Of a DNA stretch of 64,000 bases, positions 18,189-26,798 are shown in pieces; position 1 is the stretch's first letter, and every line of letters begins with the position of its first letter. The position numbers and the translations under genes are program-made. The notes beneath the pieces are model-generated. The model was given only the letters and a program-made list of their open reading frames with translations, was not told where the DNA came from and did no database searches. The stretch comes from Paracoccaceae bacterium. Lineage in GTDB: Bacteria; Pseudomonadota; Alphaproteobacteria; Rhodobacterales; Rhodobacteraceae. The DNA lies in NCBI GenBank assembly GCA_028284605.1, contig JANQRL010000009.1, positions 115,143 to 179,142 of the forward strand, given 5' to 3'.

Positions 18189-19922
18189 ATGCTCACCGGC
18201 AAGTTCGACAAATCGCGGCTCCCCAGCCGGCATGTGACCGAAGGTCCCGCCCGGGCGCCGCACCGGTCCTATTACTACGCGATGGGGATGTCGGAGGAGG
18301 AGATCCACCAGCCGCTCGTCGGCGTCGCGACCTGCTGGAACGAGGCCGCGCCCTGCAACATCGCCCTGAACCGCCAGGCGCAGTCGGTGAAGATGGGGGT
18401 GAAACAGGCCAAGGGCACACCGCGCGAGTTCACCACCATCACCGTGACCGACGGGATCGCCATGGGGCATGAGGGGATGCGCTCCTCGCTCGCCTCCCGC
18501 GACGCCATCGCCGACACGGTCGAACTGACCATGCGCGGCCATTGTTATGACGCGCTGGTGGGCCTCGCCGGCTGCGACAAGTCCCTGCCGGGGATGATGA
18601 TGGCCATGGTCCGGCTCAACGTGCCGTCGGTCTTCATCTATGGCGGCTCGATCCTGCCCGGACGGCTCGACGGCAAGGATGTCACCGTTCAAGACGTGTT
18701 CGAGGCGGTCGGCAAGCACCAGGCCGGCAATCTCTCCGACGAGGCGCTCGATGTGCTCGAACGGGTCGCCTGCCCCTCCGCCGGGGCCTGCGGCGGCCAG
18801 TTCACCGCCAACACCATGGCCTGCGTCTCCGAAGCCATCGGGCTCGCCCTGATGAACTCCTCCGGCGCACCGGCGCCCTATGAGAGCCGCGATGCCTATG
18901 GCGTGGCCTCGGGCGAGGCGGTGATGGCGCTTCTGGAACGGGGCACGCGGGCGCGGGATGTCGTGACCCTGAAGAGCCTTCAGAACGCCGCCCGGGTGGT
19001 CGCCTGCACCGGCGGGTCCACCAATGCCGGCCTGCACCTGCCCGCCATCGCCCATGAGGCCGGGATCGATTTCAACCTGATGGATGTCTGCGAGATCTTC
19101 CGCGACACGCCCTATTTCGTCGACCTGAAGCCGGGCGGGCAATACGTTGCCAAGGATCTGTATGAGGTCGGCGGCGTGCCGGTGGTGATGAAGGAACTCA
19201 GGAAGGCCGGGCTGATCCACGAAGATTGTGTGACCGCCGATGGCATGGCCATGGGCGAGGCGCTCGACCGGATCGAGCACGAGGCCGATGGTCGCGTCAT
19301 CTATCCCATAGAGGCCCCCCTGACCCCCACCGGCGGGGTTGTCGGCCTCGAGGGCAATCTCGCCCCGGAAGGCGCCATCGTGAAGGTGGCGGGGATGAGC
19401 GAGGCGGATCAGGTCTTCACCGGCCCTGCCCGGGTCTTTGAGAGCGAAGAAGACGCCTTCGAGGCGGTCAAGAAGCGCGAATACAAGGAAGGCGAGGTCA
19501 TCGTGATCCGCAACGAGGGTCCCGTGGGCGGGCCCGGGATGCGCGAGATGCTGGCGACCACCGCCGCGCTCTCCGGTCAGGGCATGGGCAAGAAGGTGGC
19601 GCTGATCACCGATGGCCGCTTTTCCGGCGCAACACGGGGCTTCTGTGTCGGCCATGTCGGGCCGGAGGCGGCGAAGGCGGGCCCCATCGGCCTCCTCAAG
19701 GATGGCGACATGATCACCATCGACGCGATCAAGGGCGAGCTTAGCGTCGCGCTCTCCGACGAGGAGCTTGCCGTCCGCCGCGAGGCTTGGGCCGGGCCGA
19801 AGGAAACGATCTACGCCTCTGGCGCGCTCTGGAAATACGCCCAGCTTGTCGGCGGCGCGCGGGAGGGTGCGGTGACCCATCCCGGGGCCAAGGGCGAACG
19901 GCACGTCTACGCGGATATCTGA
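18189..19922 (+). CDS. ilvD: Dihydroxy-acid dehydratase
   Basis: A 577-residue iron-sulphur enzyme that converts 2,3-dihydroxy-3-methylvalerate or -isovalerate to the 2-keto acids in isoleucine and valine synthesis. The cluster ligands appear as C49 (TCWNEAAPC), C129 (GCDKSLPG) and C201 (CPSAGACGG). The dehydratase signatures [11 protein letters not shown] and [21 protein letters not shown] are intact. GGGAGGAGG precedes the ATG. Its stop overlaps the start of the following lipoprotein gene (TGATG), so the two are co-translated. Confidence 0.97.
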   Translation: MLTGKFDKSRLPSRHVTEGPARAPHRSYYYAMGMSEEEIHQPLVGVATCWNEAAPCNIALNRQAQSVKMGVKQAKGTPREFTTITVTDGIAMGHEGMRSSLASRDAIADTVELTMRGHCYDALVGLAGCDKSLPGMMMAMVRLNVPSVFIYGGSILPGRLDGKDVTVQDVFEAVGKHQAGNLSDEALDVLERVACPSAGACGGQFTANTMACVSEAIGLALMNSSGAPAPYESRDAYGVASGEAVMALLERGTRARDVVTLKSLQNAARVVACTGGSTNAGLHLPAIAHEAGIDFNLMDVCEIFRDTPYFVDLKPGGQYVAKDLYEVGGVPVVMKELRKAGLIHEDCVTADGMAMGEALDRIEHEADGRVIYPIEAPLTPTGGVVGLEGNLAPEGAIVKVAGMSEADQVFTGPARVFESEEDAFEAVKKREYKEGEVIVIRNEGPVGGPGMREMLATTAALSGQGMGKKVALITDGRFSGATRGFCVGHVGPEAAKAGPIGLLKDGDMITIDAIKGELSVALSDEELAVRREAWAGPKETIYASGALWKYAQLVGGAREGAVTHPGAKGERHVYADI

Positions 19923-20548
19923 TGCCGCGCCGGGCCCAACTTGCGGCGGTCGCGCTCCTGGCTCTGATCGCGTGCGACGATGTGGGCCTGGATTTCGCCA
20001 CCCAGAGCGACGGGACGACGGCGGGCATCCGGACGCTCTCGATGTTCTCCGGCACCGTGAGGGTGCGCGGGCCCGAGGGCTACTGCATCGACCGCCGCGC
20101 CAGCCGGGCGCGGACGGGCTTTGCGGTGTTGGCCGGCTGTGCGCGGGTCTCCGATGCCCAACTCCTGCCGACGCTCGACGGTCTCCTGACCGTTCAGGTC
20201 GGAGCACCCGGCTCCGCGCTGGTGAGTGGGCAGGAGGCTGTTCTGGCCGGCCTGTTCTCCGAAGCGGCAGGACGGCGACTGCTGAGCGAGGGGGGCGACG
20301 GGGCGACTGTGACGGTCTACGGTGTGGACCGACGGGCGGGGCTTGTGGTCGTGCAGTTCGCCGATGCCGCGTCCCTGCCTATCGAAGGGGTGCAGGGCGC
20401 GGGCTGGCGCGCCTTCATCGATCTCGGCGACCGGCTGGCGACGGTCAGCCTGCGCGGCCTCGCCGACGCGCCGCTCAGCGACGACGACGGCGATCTGTTG
20501 ATCCGCTCCGCGGCAGCGGCCCTGCGCGAGGCGAATGCAGGCCTCTAG
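19922..20548 (+). CDS. Putative lipoprotein of unknown function
   Basis: A 208-residue protein whose N-terminus (RRAQLAAVALLALIAC) is a lipoprotein signal with the lipobox LIAC, giving a mature N-terminal cysteine. Two further cysteines (GYCIDRR, LAGCARV) could form a disulphide. The rest is a beta-rich domain (TVRVRGPEGYCIDRRASRA, VTVYGVDRRAGLVVVQF, WRAFIDLGDRLATVSLRGL). I do not recognise a named family. It overlaps the stop of ilvD but an amino-acid biosynthesis role is not implied. Confidence 0.8.
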   Translation: MPRRAQLAAVALLALIACDDVGLDFATQSDGTTAGIRTLSMFSGTVRVRGPEGYCIDRRASRARTGFAVLAGCARVSDAQLLPTLDGLLTVQVGAPGSALVSGQEAVLAGLFSEAAGRRLLSEGGDGATVTVYGVDRRAGLVVVQFADAASLPIEGVQGAGWRAFIDLGDRLATVSLRGLADAPLSDDDGDLLIRSAAAALREANAGL

Positions 20549-20684
20549 CGGTCCCGGAACCTGGTGCGGCTCCAGCGGCCGGCGGACTGGGGCACGACCC
20601 GGCCGATCGCGCGGGGCGCGAACAACTGTTTCCTTTTCATCAACAATTTGGCAGGTATGATCTGCCGCGCAAAGGCGGGACGGT

Positions 20685-21461
20685 ATGATGCTGCGTCGGA
20701 CCATGGGACTTCTGGAGGCTGTGGGTCACCGCGCCGCGATGGCGCGCTGGGGCGGCAACGCACGCCGCGCCGGCAACGCCGACCTGCCCGACCTGCGGAT
20801 GCAGCGTGCCCGGGCCCGGGCGCTGCGGCAGAAGCTGAACGACCTGATCTTCGTGGCCGACAGCCGGCTCGCCTTGCCGAGGATCGGCTCCAACGCCTTT
20901 CTCCGTCCCGAAGGCACCGACTGGTCCTGGCGCCCGGCGCTCTGGCGCGGCCCGCTGCCCTATCGCGGGCTCGCCAGCGTCGAGAGCCCGCAGAACATCG
21001 GCGATGAGGCGACGATCTTTCACGATTGCCGGATCTCCGAACTGACCCTGCGCCAGCTCCGCAACACCCGCGAGCAGGATCTCGCACCCTTTGGCCTGCG
21101 CATGGATGTGTTCCGCTTCGACGGCTCGTTCCTGTCGCTGGTCCTCAATCTGCCCGATGCCGCTGCGGAGGGCCTCAAACGCCGCCATCTGATCCGGCTC
21201 GACGCCATCATCGAAGTCGAGAAGCCGCTGGAAATCTTCGCCCGACTCAATGTTCGCCACGGGCCCAATACCGAACAGATCGTCCGCGAACTGCCTCTGC
21301 AATCGACCGAGAACACGGTGGAGTTCGACCTCGCCTATACCAAGCTGAACGAGAAGCGGTCGGAAAAACTGTGGCTCGACCTGATCTTTGAAGGGCCGGA
21401 GATGAACCAGGTGACGATCCGCGACCTCACCTTCTGTCGCAGTCCGAGGGCCGAGCTGTGA
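20685..21461 (+). CDS. Conserved Rhodobacterales protein (probably DUF6478)
   Basis: A 258-residue soluble protein. An N-terminal basic helical part (RMQRARARALRQKLNDLIFVADSRLALPRIGSNAF) precedes a beta-sandwich-like region: TDWSWRPALWRGPL, ATIFHDCRISELTLRQLRNT, PFGLRMDVFRFDGSFLSLVLNLP, NEKRSEKLWLDLIFEGPEMNQVTIRDLTF. I believe this is the DUF6478 family found almost only in Rhodobacterales, from memory. Function unknown; the pattern hints at a glycan- or lipid-binding jelly-roll. It starts at one of two adjacent ATGs and is coupled to the next gene by a GTGA overlap. Confidence 0.8.
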   Translation: MMLRRTMGLLEAVGHRAAMARWGGNARRAGNADLPDLRMQRARARALRQKLNDLIFVADSRLALPRIGSNAFLRPEGTDWSWRPALWRGPLPYRGLASVESPQNIGDEATIFHDCRISELTLRQLRNTREQDLAPFGLRMDVFRFDGSFLSLVLNLPDAAAEGLKRRHLIRLDAIIEVEKPLEIFARLNVRHGPNTEQIVRELPLQSTENTVEFDLAYTKLNEKRSEKLWLDLIFEGPEMNQVTIRDLTFCRSPRAEL

Positions 21462-21859
21462 AGGATGACAGGACACCGGCGATGGCCGATTGCACCCTGA
21501 CGAAGACCCGACTCGCGGACGGGGTGTGGCAGGGGATCCTGACGCTCTCCGGCGAGTTCGACGCCCCGCCGCCGGTCCGCGCCCGCTATCTCGATCAGGA
21601 ACTCGACGGGCTGGAGATGCGGCCCGACGACCGCCCCGGCCGCTATACGTTGCGGCTGGAACTGCCGATCGCGGTGCTGTCAGACGGGATGCAGACGGTG
21701 CTTTTCGTCAATGCCGAGACCGACGAAACCCTGGCCAGCGCAACGATCCTCGCCGGCGATGTGCTGGCCGAGGATATCCGTGCCGAGATGGACCTGCTGC
21801 GCGCCGAACTCGACATGCTGAAGAAGGCGTTCCGGCGCCATTGCGTCGAGACGACGTAA
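21458..21859 (+). CDS. Small conserved hypothetical protein
   Basis: A protein of 125-133 residues. The N-terminal two-thirds is beta-rich (GVWQGILTLSGEFDAPPPVRARYLDQELDGLEM, RYTLRLELPIAVLSDGMQTVLFVN); the C-terminus is a charged amphipathic helix (DIRAEMDLLRAELDMLKKAFRRHC) likely to form a coiled coil. The GTG at 21458 overlaps the stop of the upstream gene; an ATG at 21482 is the alternative. The coupling suggests the two proteins act together. No family recognised. Confidence 0.75.
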   Translation: MKDDRTPAMADCTLTKTRLADGVWQGILTLSGEFDAPPPVRARYLDQELDGLEMRPDDRPGRYTLRLELPIAVLSDGMQTVLFVNAETDETLASATILAGDVLAEDIRAEMDLLRAELDMLKKAFRRHCVETT

Positions 21860-21902
21860 CCGCGCCCCGCGCGAGTGCAGGATGGGGCCAGATCGCGCGA
21901 TC

Positions 21903-21916
21903 GGTGTTGCAACACC
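21903..21916. promoter_or_regulatory. Perfect 14-bp dyad upstream of the methyltransferase gene
   Basis: GGTGTTGCAACACC is a perfect palindrome 33 bp before the ATG of the methyltransferase gene. Its position and length fit an operator for a dimeric repressor, but no regulator can be assigned. Confidence 0.4.
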
Positions 21917-21948
21917 CGCGGCCCCGGATTCCGGACAGTGAGCGATCC

Positions 21949-22488
21949 ATGTCGACCAGATACGAGGAGCTCTATCGGACCACGCCCCACGCTCTGGGTG
22001 AGGCGAACGGTGACGTGATGGCGTTCTTCGAGGTCCGGGAGCCGCTCTCCGTACTCGACATCGGGTGCGGTCAAGGGCGGGATGCGCTCGCCATCGCACG
22101 GTTTGGGCATCGGGTACATGGCGTCGATATCTCTGAGACCGGAATCGCCCAGATGCGGGAGGAGGCGGAAGGAAACGGACTGCCCGTCTCGGGACAGGTC
22201 GCCGATATCCGATCCTACGTGCCGGACACCACCTACGATGTGCTCCTGATCGACCGGACGCTGCACATGTTACCCGACGGGGTGGAACGGATCGCAATCT
22301 TCACCCGGCTTCTGGCGGCGTCGAAACCGGGTGGATGGCTGTTGTTGCTGGACGAACCGTCCAACATGGCCGGGTTCTCCGAGGCGCTGGACCGCGACGC
22401 CGCGACCTGGCGGCAGCTGTCGAACGGCACGAAGCGGGAGGATCGGCGGCCGACCACCGGCATGCTCTTTGCCCAAAGGGCTGACTGA
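21949..22488 (+). CDS. Class I SAM-dependent methyltransferase (TehB-like)
   Basis: A 179-residue methyltransferase. Motif I is VLDIGCGQGRDALAIARFGHRVHGVDIS (glycine loop plus acidic ribose ligand), then DVLLIDRTLHMLP (motif II/post-II) and LAASKPGGWLLLLDEPSN (motif III). The short size and GRDALAIA segment resemble TehB/thiopurine-type small-molecule methyltransferases. The substrate is unknown. It is transcribed alone from a gap holding a 14-bp palindrome. Confidence 0.88.
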   Translation: MSTRYEELYRTTPHALGEANGDVMAFFEVREPLSVLDIGCGQGRDALAIARFGHRVHGVDISETGIAQMREEAEGNGLPVSGQVADIRSYVPDTTYDVLLIDRTLHMLPDGVERIAIFTRLLAASKPGGWLLLLDEPSNMAGFSEALDRDAATWRQLSNGTKREDRRPTTGMLFAQRAD

Positions 22489-23119
22489 CGCGATCCCAGC
22501 CAGCCGCGTTGGGCGACGCCGAATTCCGATCCGGAATTCGTCGACGAAAGCCGGATCGGCTTTCGGATCCCCCGTGGTCAGCCACCCGCCGTCGGGACCG
22601 GCTCCCAAAGCTCAATCGGATAGCCCCGGATTCGTGGATCCGAGCGAACCGTCGAACCCCTCCGTCCCGCTCGTCCTCCATCTCCGCCTCTGTCCTGCGA
22701 TGGCAAAGGCGGCAAGAAAACCGTGGAGACTATCGACCTGAAAGCTCGGCATCGGTCTGCCAACTCTCCGAAACGTCGCCCGTATCCGCCAAAGGCAGGA
22801 CAAAGGACGCCGTCTCGGCTGCCTTCGCCCAAGCCACCCGGGCCCGATTCCAGCCCGGACGCGCCGCATGCCAGACCGCGAGCCCCGCCGGGGCCTTCGC
22901 CAAAAACACACAACTGATCTCGGCAGCCGTCGCCGTCGCCTTGATCGACTAGTCGCGCCCGCGTCGCATGAGCGGCTCGGGGCGCGGAAGCGCAGGTCTC
23001 CATCCCGTTTCCAACACGCCCACAGTCCCGGGATTTCCGCTGAATTGTCAGGTCCGCGCCGCTCTGCTGCCCGATTTCACGGCAAGAAAGAGGGCCGAAG
23101 TCGAAGTTTGAGGTCGAGT
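22489..23119. other. Gene-free stretch between methyltransferase and lysR
   Basis: Open frames cross this 631-bp region on both strands but none has protein-like composition, a ribosome-binding site and a recognisable family. The only clear structures are the two tandem palindromes at 22520-22565. The final GAGG-N7 before 23120 is the lysR ribosome-binding site. The gap is unusually large for this region and may be eroded coding sequence. Confidence 0.45.
22520..22565. repeat. Tandem pair of 21-bp palindromes
   Basis: Two perfect 9-3-9 palindromes lie 25 bp apart centre to centre. The first has left arm CGAATTCCG and loop ATC (22520-22540). The second has left arm CGAAAGCCG and loop GAT (22545-22565). 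They are joined by TCGA. They begin 31 bp after the methyltransferase stop, so they could act as a terminator, but neither has a U-tract. The tandem layout matches the arrays at 55662 and 59374. Confidence 0.75.
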
Positions 23120-24025
23120 ATGGATCGCCTGACGGAAATGGAAGCCTTCGCAACGGTCGTGGACCAGGGCGGGTTCACGGATGCTGCGAAGAAGATGGGG
23201 ATCTCCAAATCCGCCGTCTCGAAACACGTCTCCTCGCTCGAGGCGCGGCTCGGCGCGCGGCTCCTCAATCGCACCACCCGCCGCGTCAGCCCGACCGAGA
23301 TCGGGCTCGCCTATTACGACCGCGCCCGCCGGGTCCTGAACGATGCCGGCGAGGCCGATGCGCTCGTCACCTCCATGCAATCCGCGCCCTCGGGTCTCTT
23401 GCGGATCAGCGTCGCCACCGATTTCGGCGTCAACCATCTCAGCCCGGTGATCGGCGAGTTCCTCCAGGAGTTCCCGGAGATCACGGTGAACATGGTCCTG
23501 AACAACCGCTATGTGGAGCTGATTTCCGAAGGCTTCGACATGGCGATCCGGATCGGCGAGCTGGAAGACAGCACACTGCGCGCCCGCAAGCTCACCGAGA
23601 CCACCAAGCGGATGATCGCGAGCCCGGCCTATTTCGAGAAGTACGGGCGCCCCGCGAAGATCGACGATCTGAACGAGCACAAGCTCCTGCATTATTCCAA
23701 CCAGTCGAACGGCGCGGTCTGGAAGCTCACCGCCCCTTCGGGCGAGAAGCGGCAGGTGCGCACCGCCGGCTGGCTCACGGTCAATGACGGGCAGAGCCTG
23801 CTCAATGCCTGCGTCAGCGGCCTCGGTATCGCCTATCTGCCCTCGTTCCTATATGCCGAGGCGATGGCCGAGGGCCTGGTCCTCGATGCGATCCCGGAGC
23901 TGCCGATGGAAACCCAGGGTATCTACGCGGTCTACCCGCCGGGCCGGTTCACCCAGCCCAAGGTGCGCGCCTTCATCGACTTCCTGGTCCATGCCTTCGC
24001 CGAGAAAGGGCCGAGCGACTGGTAA
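23120..24025 (+). CDS. LysR-family transcriptional regulator
   Basis: A 301-residue regulator. The N-terminal winged helix-turn-helix is MEAFATVVDQGGFTDAAKKMGISKSAVSKHVSSLEARLGARLLNRTTRRVSPTE in pattern (residues 4-57), followed by the linker helix and a periplasmic-binding-like effector domain (LLRISVATDFGVNHLSPVIGEFLQEFPEITV onward). The effector is unknown; the CrgA/AaeR-like subgroup is the closest I recognise. The ATG at 23120 is preceded by GAGG at good spacing. It is not divergent from any gene, so its target is not evident from context. Confidence 0.93.
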   Translation: MDRLTEMEAFATVVDQGGFTDAAKKMGISKSAVSKHVSSLEARLGARLLNRTTRRVSPTEIGLAYYDRARRVLNDAGEADALVTSMQSAPSGLLRISVATDFGVNHLSPVIGEFLQEFPEITVNMVLNNRYVELISEGFDMAIRIGELEDSTLRARKLTETTKRMIASPAYFEKYGRPAKIDDLNEHKLLHYSNQSNGAVWKLTAPSGEKRQVRTAGWLTVNDGQSLLNACVSGLGIAYLPSFLYAEAMAEGLVLDAIPELPMETQGIYAVYPPGRFTQPKVRAFIDFLVHAFAEKGPSDW

Positions 24026-24055
24026 GCTCCGGTCCGCGCTCCGAATGCTTGATAA

Positions 24056-24200
24056 GATCCGATCGGATCGGGGCATCCTGGCCGGGAGCTGACATTCGGA
24101 ACCGGGCGGCGGCGCGTCGACGCGCCGCGCGGGCGCTCCGTCGGCGGAGCGCGGACACGCACTTTCGAAAGTGCGTTTCGCGGACAATCGATTGTCCGCG
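24056..24200. repeat. Array of five perfect palindromes between convergent genes
   Basis: After a 14-bp palindrome GATCCGATCGGATC (24056-24069) come four more in a near-regular array: left arm GCGGCGCGTC (24109-24128, no loop); GCGCTCCG with loop TCGG (24133-24152); ACGCACTTTC (24157-24176, no loop); CGCGGACAATC (24179-24200, no loop). Centre spacings in the array of four are 24, 24 and 23 bp, and three have TCGA at the axis. The array fills the gap between the stops of lysR and the convergent hydrolase gene, so it may be a bidirectional terminator or a protein-binding array. Confidence 0.8.
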
Positions 24201-24247
24201 CCCGACCAGACGGCAATCTGGCCGCTTCAGCTCAACCCCGTCCTGCG

Positions 24248-25168
24248 CTAGCGCTCTTCCGTCAGCATCCGGCGCAGATGCCCTCCGACCTCCGTGGCGT
24301 GGGTCGCGATCAGCGCGTGGTCGGCCTCCTCGATCATCTCGTGATGGGCCGAGCGGTTCCACTGGGCGAGGGTGCCCAGTGCCGAGATCGGAATCGCCTT
24401 ATCCCTTTGGCCCCAGACCGCCAGGGTCTCGATCATGTTGCGCTTGACCACCGCATGGTCCTCGCGCTGGTGCTCGGCCAGTATCCCGCGCGACGACGCC
24501 AGAACCGACCGCACGAATCCCTGCCGCGCAAGCTCGCCCCGCTGGAGCAGCCGCACCTGCTCCGGCGCGCCGAAGCCGGCGATCCGCCGCGCCAGCACGA
24601 GAGCCCCGAACGTGCCGTGCAGCCAGTCGCCCAGGAGCGGAACGCGCCGGCAGAACCGGGTAAAGCCGTCCTCCCGGTACTCGATCCCGGCTGGCGCGAT
24701 CAGCATCAGCCGCAGCATCCGGTGCGGATTGCGCGCGGCAAAGGCGGTCGCGATCGACGCCCCCATGGAATATCCCATCAGCGACAGGTTCTCGTCGAGC
24801 CCGTCATGGGCCAGCAGGTCTTCGAGCTGGCGCAGGAAGAAATCGGCATCTTGGCGTCCCGGCACATCGTCGGAATAGCCCCTCCCGTAAAGATCGTAGA
24901 CCAGGGTCCGAAAGCCGATCCGCGCCAGCTCCGCCGCAACCTCCTCCCAGACCGGTGATGGGGTCGTGAGGCCATGGATGGCGACGATCACCGGCCCCCT
25001 GGCCGGGCCGAGCCAGCGGTAATGGGTGGTGCCCTGCGAGAGCTTCGCGAGCTGGCCGGGGACGCCGCCGCGACGCAAGCGCCGCACCGGCTGCCGGCCG
25101 TTTTCCAGAAAGAGCGGCAGCGCGGCAACGCCACCGAGCGCCAGAACGGCGAGCAGAATCCAGATCAT
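24248..25168 (-). CDS. Membrane-anchored alpha/beta hydrolase
   Basis: A 306-residue hydrolase with an N-terminal membrane anchor (MIWILLAVLALGGVAALPLFL). The oxyanion strand is VIVAIHGLTTPSPVW; the nucleophile is the serine in LMGYSMGAS; the acid is likely in ETLAVWGQRDKAIP and the catalytic histidine in EEADHALIATH. The substrate is not predictable. It is the last gene of a same-strand run with the ornithine cyclodeaminase-like and HAD genes upstream. Confidence 0.9.
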   Translation of the reverse strand: MIWILLAVLALGGVAALPLFLENGRQPVRRLRRGGVPGQLAKLSQGTTHYRWLGPARGPVIVAIHGLTTPSPVWEEVAAELARIGFRTLVYDLYGRGYSDDVPGRQDADFFLRQLEDLLAHDGLDENLSLMGYSMGASIATAFAARNPHRMLRLMLIAPAGIEYREDGFTRFCRRVPLLGDWLHGTFGALVLARRIAGFGAPEQVRLLQRGELARQGFVRSVLASSRGILAEHQREDHAVVKRNMIETLAVWGQRDKAIPISALGTLAQWNRSAHHEMIEEADHALIATHATEVGGHLRRMLTEER

Positions 25169-25203
25169 CGAACCGTTGCCTTAGGTCCCCACCCGGCGCG
25201 CCC

Positions 25204-26121
25204 TCATGCCACGGCCCCGCGGCACGCGTCCAGAATGTAACGGCTCACCATCAGGTCGAGATGCGCGCCGCCGCCATTCTTGAAGAGCGTGATCTCCGCA
25301 GCGCTGTCGCGGCGAAACAGGTCCGGCTCGTAGTAATCGGCGACGATATCCTCCGACCCGATCAGGCCGGCTTCGAGCGGAATCTTCAGCTCCCCGATAT
25401 GGCCCATTGTGGTGGCGCGGCTATCGACGAAAATCCGCGACCGGATCAGGGCCGAATCGTCCACCTCACGCATATCCGGCCGATAGGCGCCGATCAGGTC
25501 GAGATGCTGGCCGGGGCGGAGCCAGTCGCCGCGCAGCACCGGCTCGGTCGACATCGTGGCGCAGGTGACGATATCGGCCTCGTGGACGGCCTCGGCGAGA
25601 TCGGTCGCCACCGCTGTGCTAGGGTGCTCGTCGGCAAATCGAGCTGCGCCGGCGGGCGTCCGGTTCCAGATCGTGAACGCCGCCTGCGGGAAGGCCGTCG
25701 CATAGGCCTGACGCAAGGACCGGCCCACTGTCCCGGCCCCGACGATCAGGATGCGTCGACTGTCGGCCCGGGCCAGCCGGCGCGCGGCGAGGAGGCTGTC
25801 GCCCGCCGTCTTCCATTTTGTGACGAGGTGAAAATCGATCACTGCCTCCAGCACGCCGTGGCTGTCGGAAAAGAGCGTCACCGCCCCGCCGATCATCGAC
25901 CGCCCCTTGGCCGGATTGCCGGGGAACACCGTAGCCGACTTCACCGCGATGCCGAGCCCATCGATCCAGGCTGACCGGTTCAAGAGCGTGTCCTTGCCGC
26001 GATAGAGAAAGACGTCCTCCAGTTCGGCCTTGGGCAGGCGGTGCCCGGCGGCGATGGCCTCGGTCAGGGCGAGCCAGTCGAGCGCCGCCTCGCCCTCCTC
26101 GAAGGAGATCGTGACCGTCAT
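25204..26121 (-). CDS. Ornithine cyclodeaminase/mu-crystallin family oxidoreductase
   Basis: A 305-residue NAD(P)-dependent enzyme. The N-terminal substrate region includes LGIAVKSATVFPGNPAKG (the lysine is the family's substrate contact) and the Rossmann loop is ILIVGAGTVGRSL. ADIVTCATMSTEPVL and HLDLIGAYRPDMREVDDSAL are also conserved. Family members include ornithine cyclodeaminase, alanine dehydrogenase and delta-1-pyrroline/piperideine-2-carboxylate reductase; which reaction applies is uncertain. It overlaps the stop of the upstream HAD gene by 4 bp. Confidence 0.9.
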   Translation of the reverse strand: MTVTISFEEGEAALDWLALTEAIAAGHRLPKAELEDVFLYRGKDTLLNRSAWIDGLGIAVKSATVFPGNPAKGRSMIGGAVTLFSDSHGVLEAVIDFHLVTKWKTAGDSLLAARRLARADSRRILIVGAGTVGRSLRQAYATAFPQAAFTIWNRTPAGAARFADEHPSTAVATDLAEAVHEADIVTCATMSTEPVLRGDWLRPGQHLDLIGAYRPDMREVDDSALIRSRIFVDSRATTMGHIGELKIPLEAGLIGSEDIVADYYEPDLFRRDSAAEITLFKNGGGAHLDLMVSRYILDACRGAVA

Positions 26122-26741
26122 TCCGCATCCTCGGGCGCCAGAAGCCCTTCGTCGATCAACCGCCCGGCCCAGCCCTGTGGGCTTTGGAAGAGATGGGTGC
26201 GCCAGCCGCGGATCCGGGCGGCCTCGATATTCTCCTCGCGGTCATCGGCGAAGAGCAGGCTCTCGGGCGTCAGCCCGCAGCCTTCCTCGACCGTTTCGTA
26301 GATGCGCGGATCGGGTTTCGTCACCCCCATCTCGCCGGAGAGGAACCGGCGGTCGAACTCTTCGAGAAACGGATAGGCGGCCTCGCCAATGGCGAAGGTC
26401 TCACGGCCGAAATTCGATAGGGCGAAGACCGGCACGCCATTGCGGCGCAGGGCGCGGAGCAGCCGGATGGAATGGTCGATGGCCGGGGCGGCCATGTCGA
26501 TCCAGTGATCGTGCCACATCTGGATTTCCGGCGCCCAGTCCGGGTTTTCCTCGGCCCAGCGGGTAACCGTGGCGTGGAACTCGGCACCGCGATCCACCTC
26601 GTCGTTCATGCGGTGGAGGTCGATGGCGGCAAAGAGCGTCGCACGGCGCTCCGCCCCGATCGCACCGTCGTAGAACCGCTCCGGCTGCCACTCGATGAGC
26701 ACGTTCCCGATGTCGAAGACCACCGCCTCGATGTCGGCCAT
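26118..26741 (-). CDS. HAD-family hydrolase (YihX-like phosphatase)
   Basis: A 207-residue HAD-IA phosphatase. Motif I is VVFDIGNVLIEW; motif II is PVFALSNFGRETF; the motif III lysine and motif IV acids are in MGVTKPDPRIYETV and SLLFADDREENIEAA. The DIGNVL form of motif I is typical of the YihX group, which removes phosphate from sugar phosphates. It precedes the ornithine cyclodeaminase-like gene with a 4-bp ATGA overlap, so the pair is co-translated. Confidence 0.92.
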   Translation of the reverse strand: MADIEAVVFDIGNVLIEWQPERFYDGAIGAERRATLFAAIDLHRMNDEVDRGAEFHATVTRWAEENPDWAPEIQMWHDHWIDMAAPAIDHSIRLLRALRRNGVPVFALSNFGRETFAIGEAAYPFLEEFDRRFLSGEMGVTKPDPRIYETVEEGCGLTPESLLFADDREENIEAARIRGWRTHLFQSPQGWAGRLIDEGLLAPEDAE

Positions 26742-26798
26742 CCGCCTGCCTCCCCGTTTCTTGGCAGCATAGGCAGCGTCGCCCGGGGCCGGAAGGGG

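Noticed and set aside
17829..20207. A very long minus-strand open frame (about 790 codons) opposite ilvD.
   Set aside because: It mirrors the third-position GC bias of ilvD. The composition is Arg/Gly/His/Pro-rich with no domain, and ilvD on the other strand is unambiguous.
22509..22952. A 147-codon frame in the methyltransferase-lysR gap.
   Set aside because: It starts inside a palindrome, is rich in Arg/Pro/Ser and matches no family I know; kept only as a note on the gap.
24056..24200. Palindrome array considered as a CRISPR.
   Set aside because: Repeat units differ in sequence, there are no unique 30-bp spacers and no cas genes.
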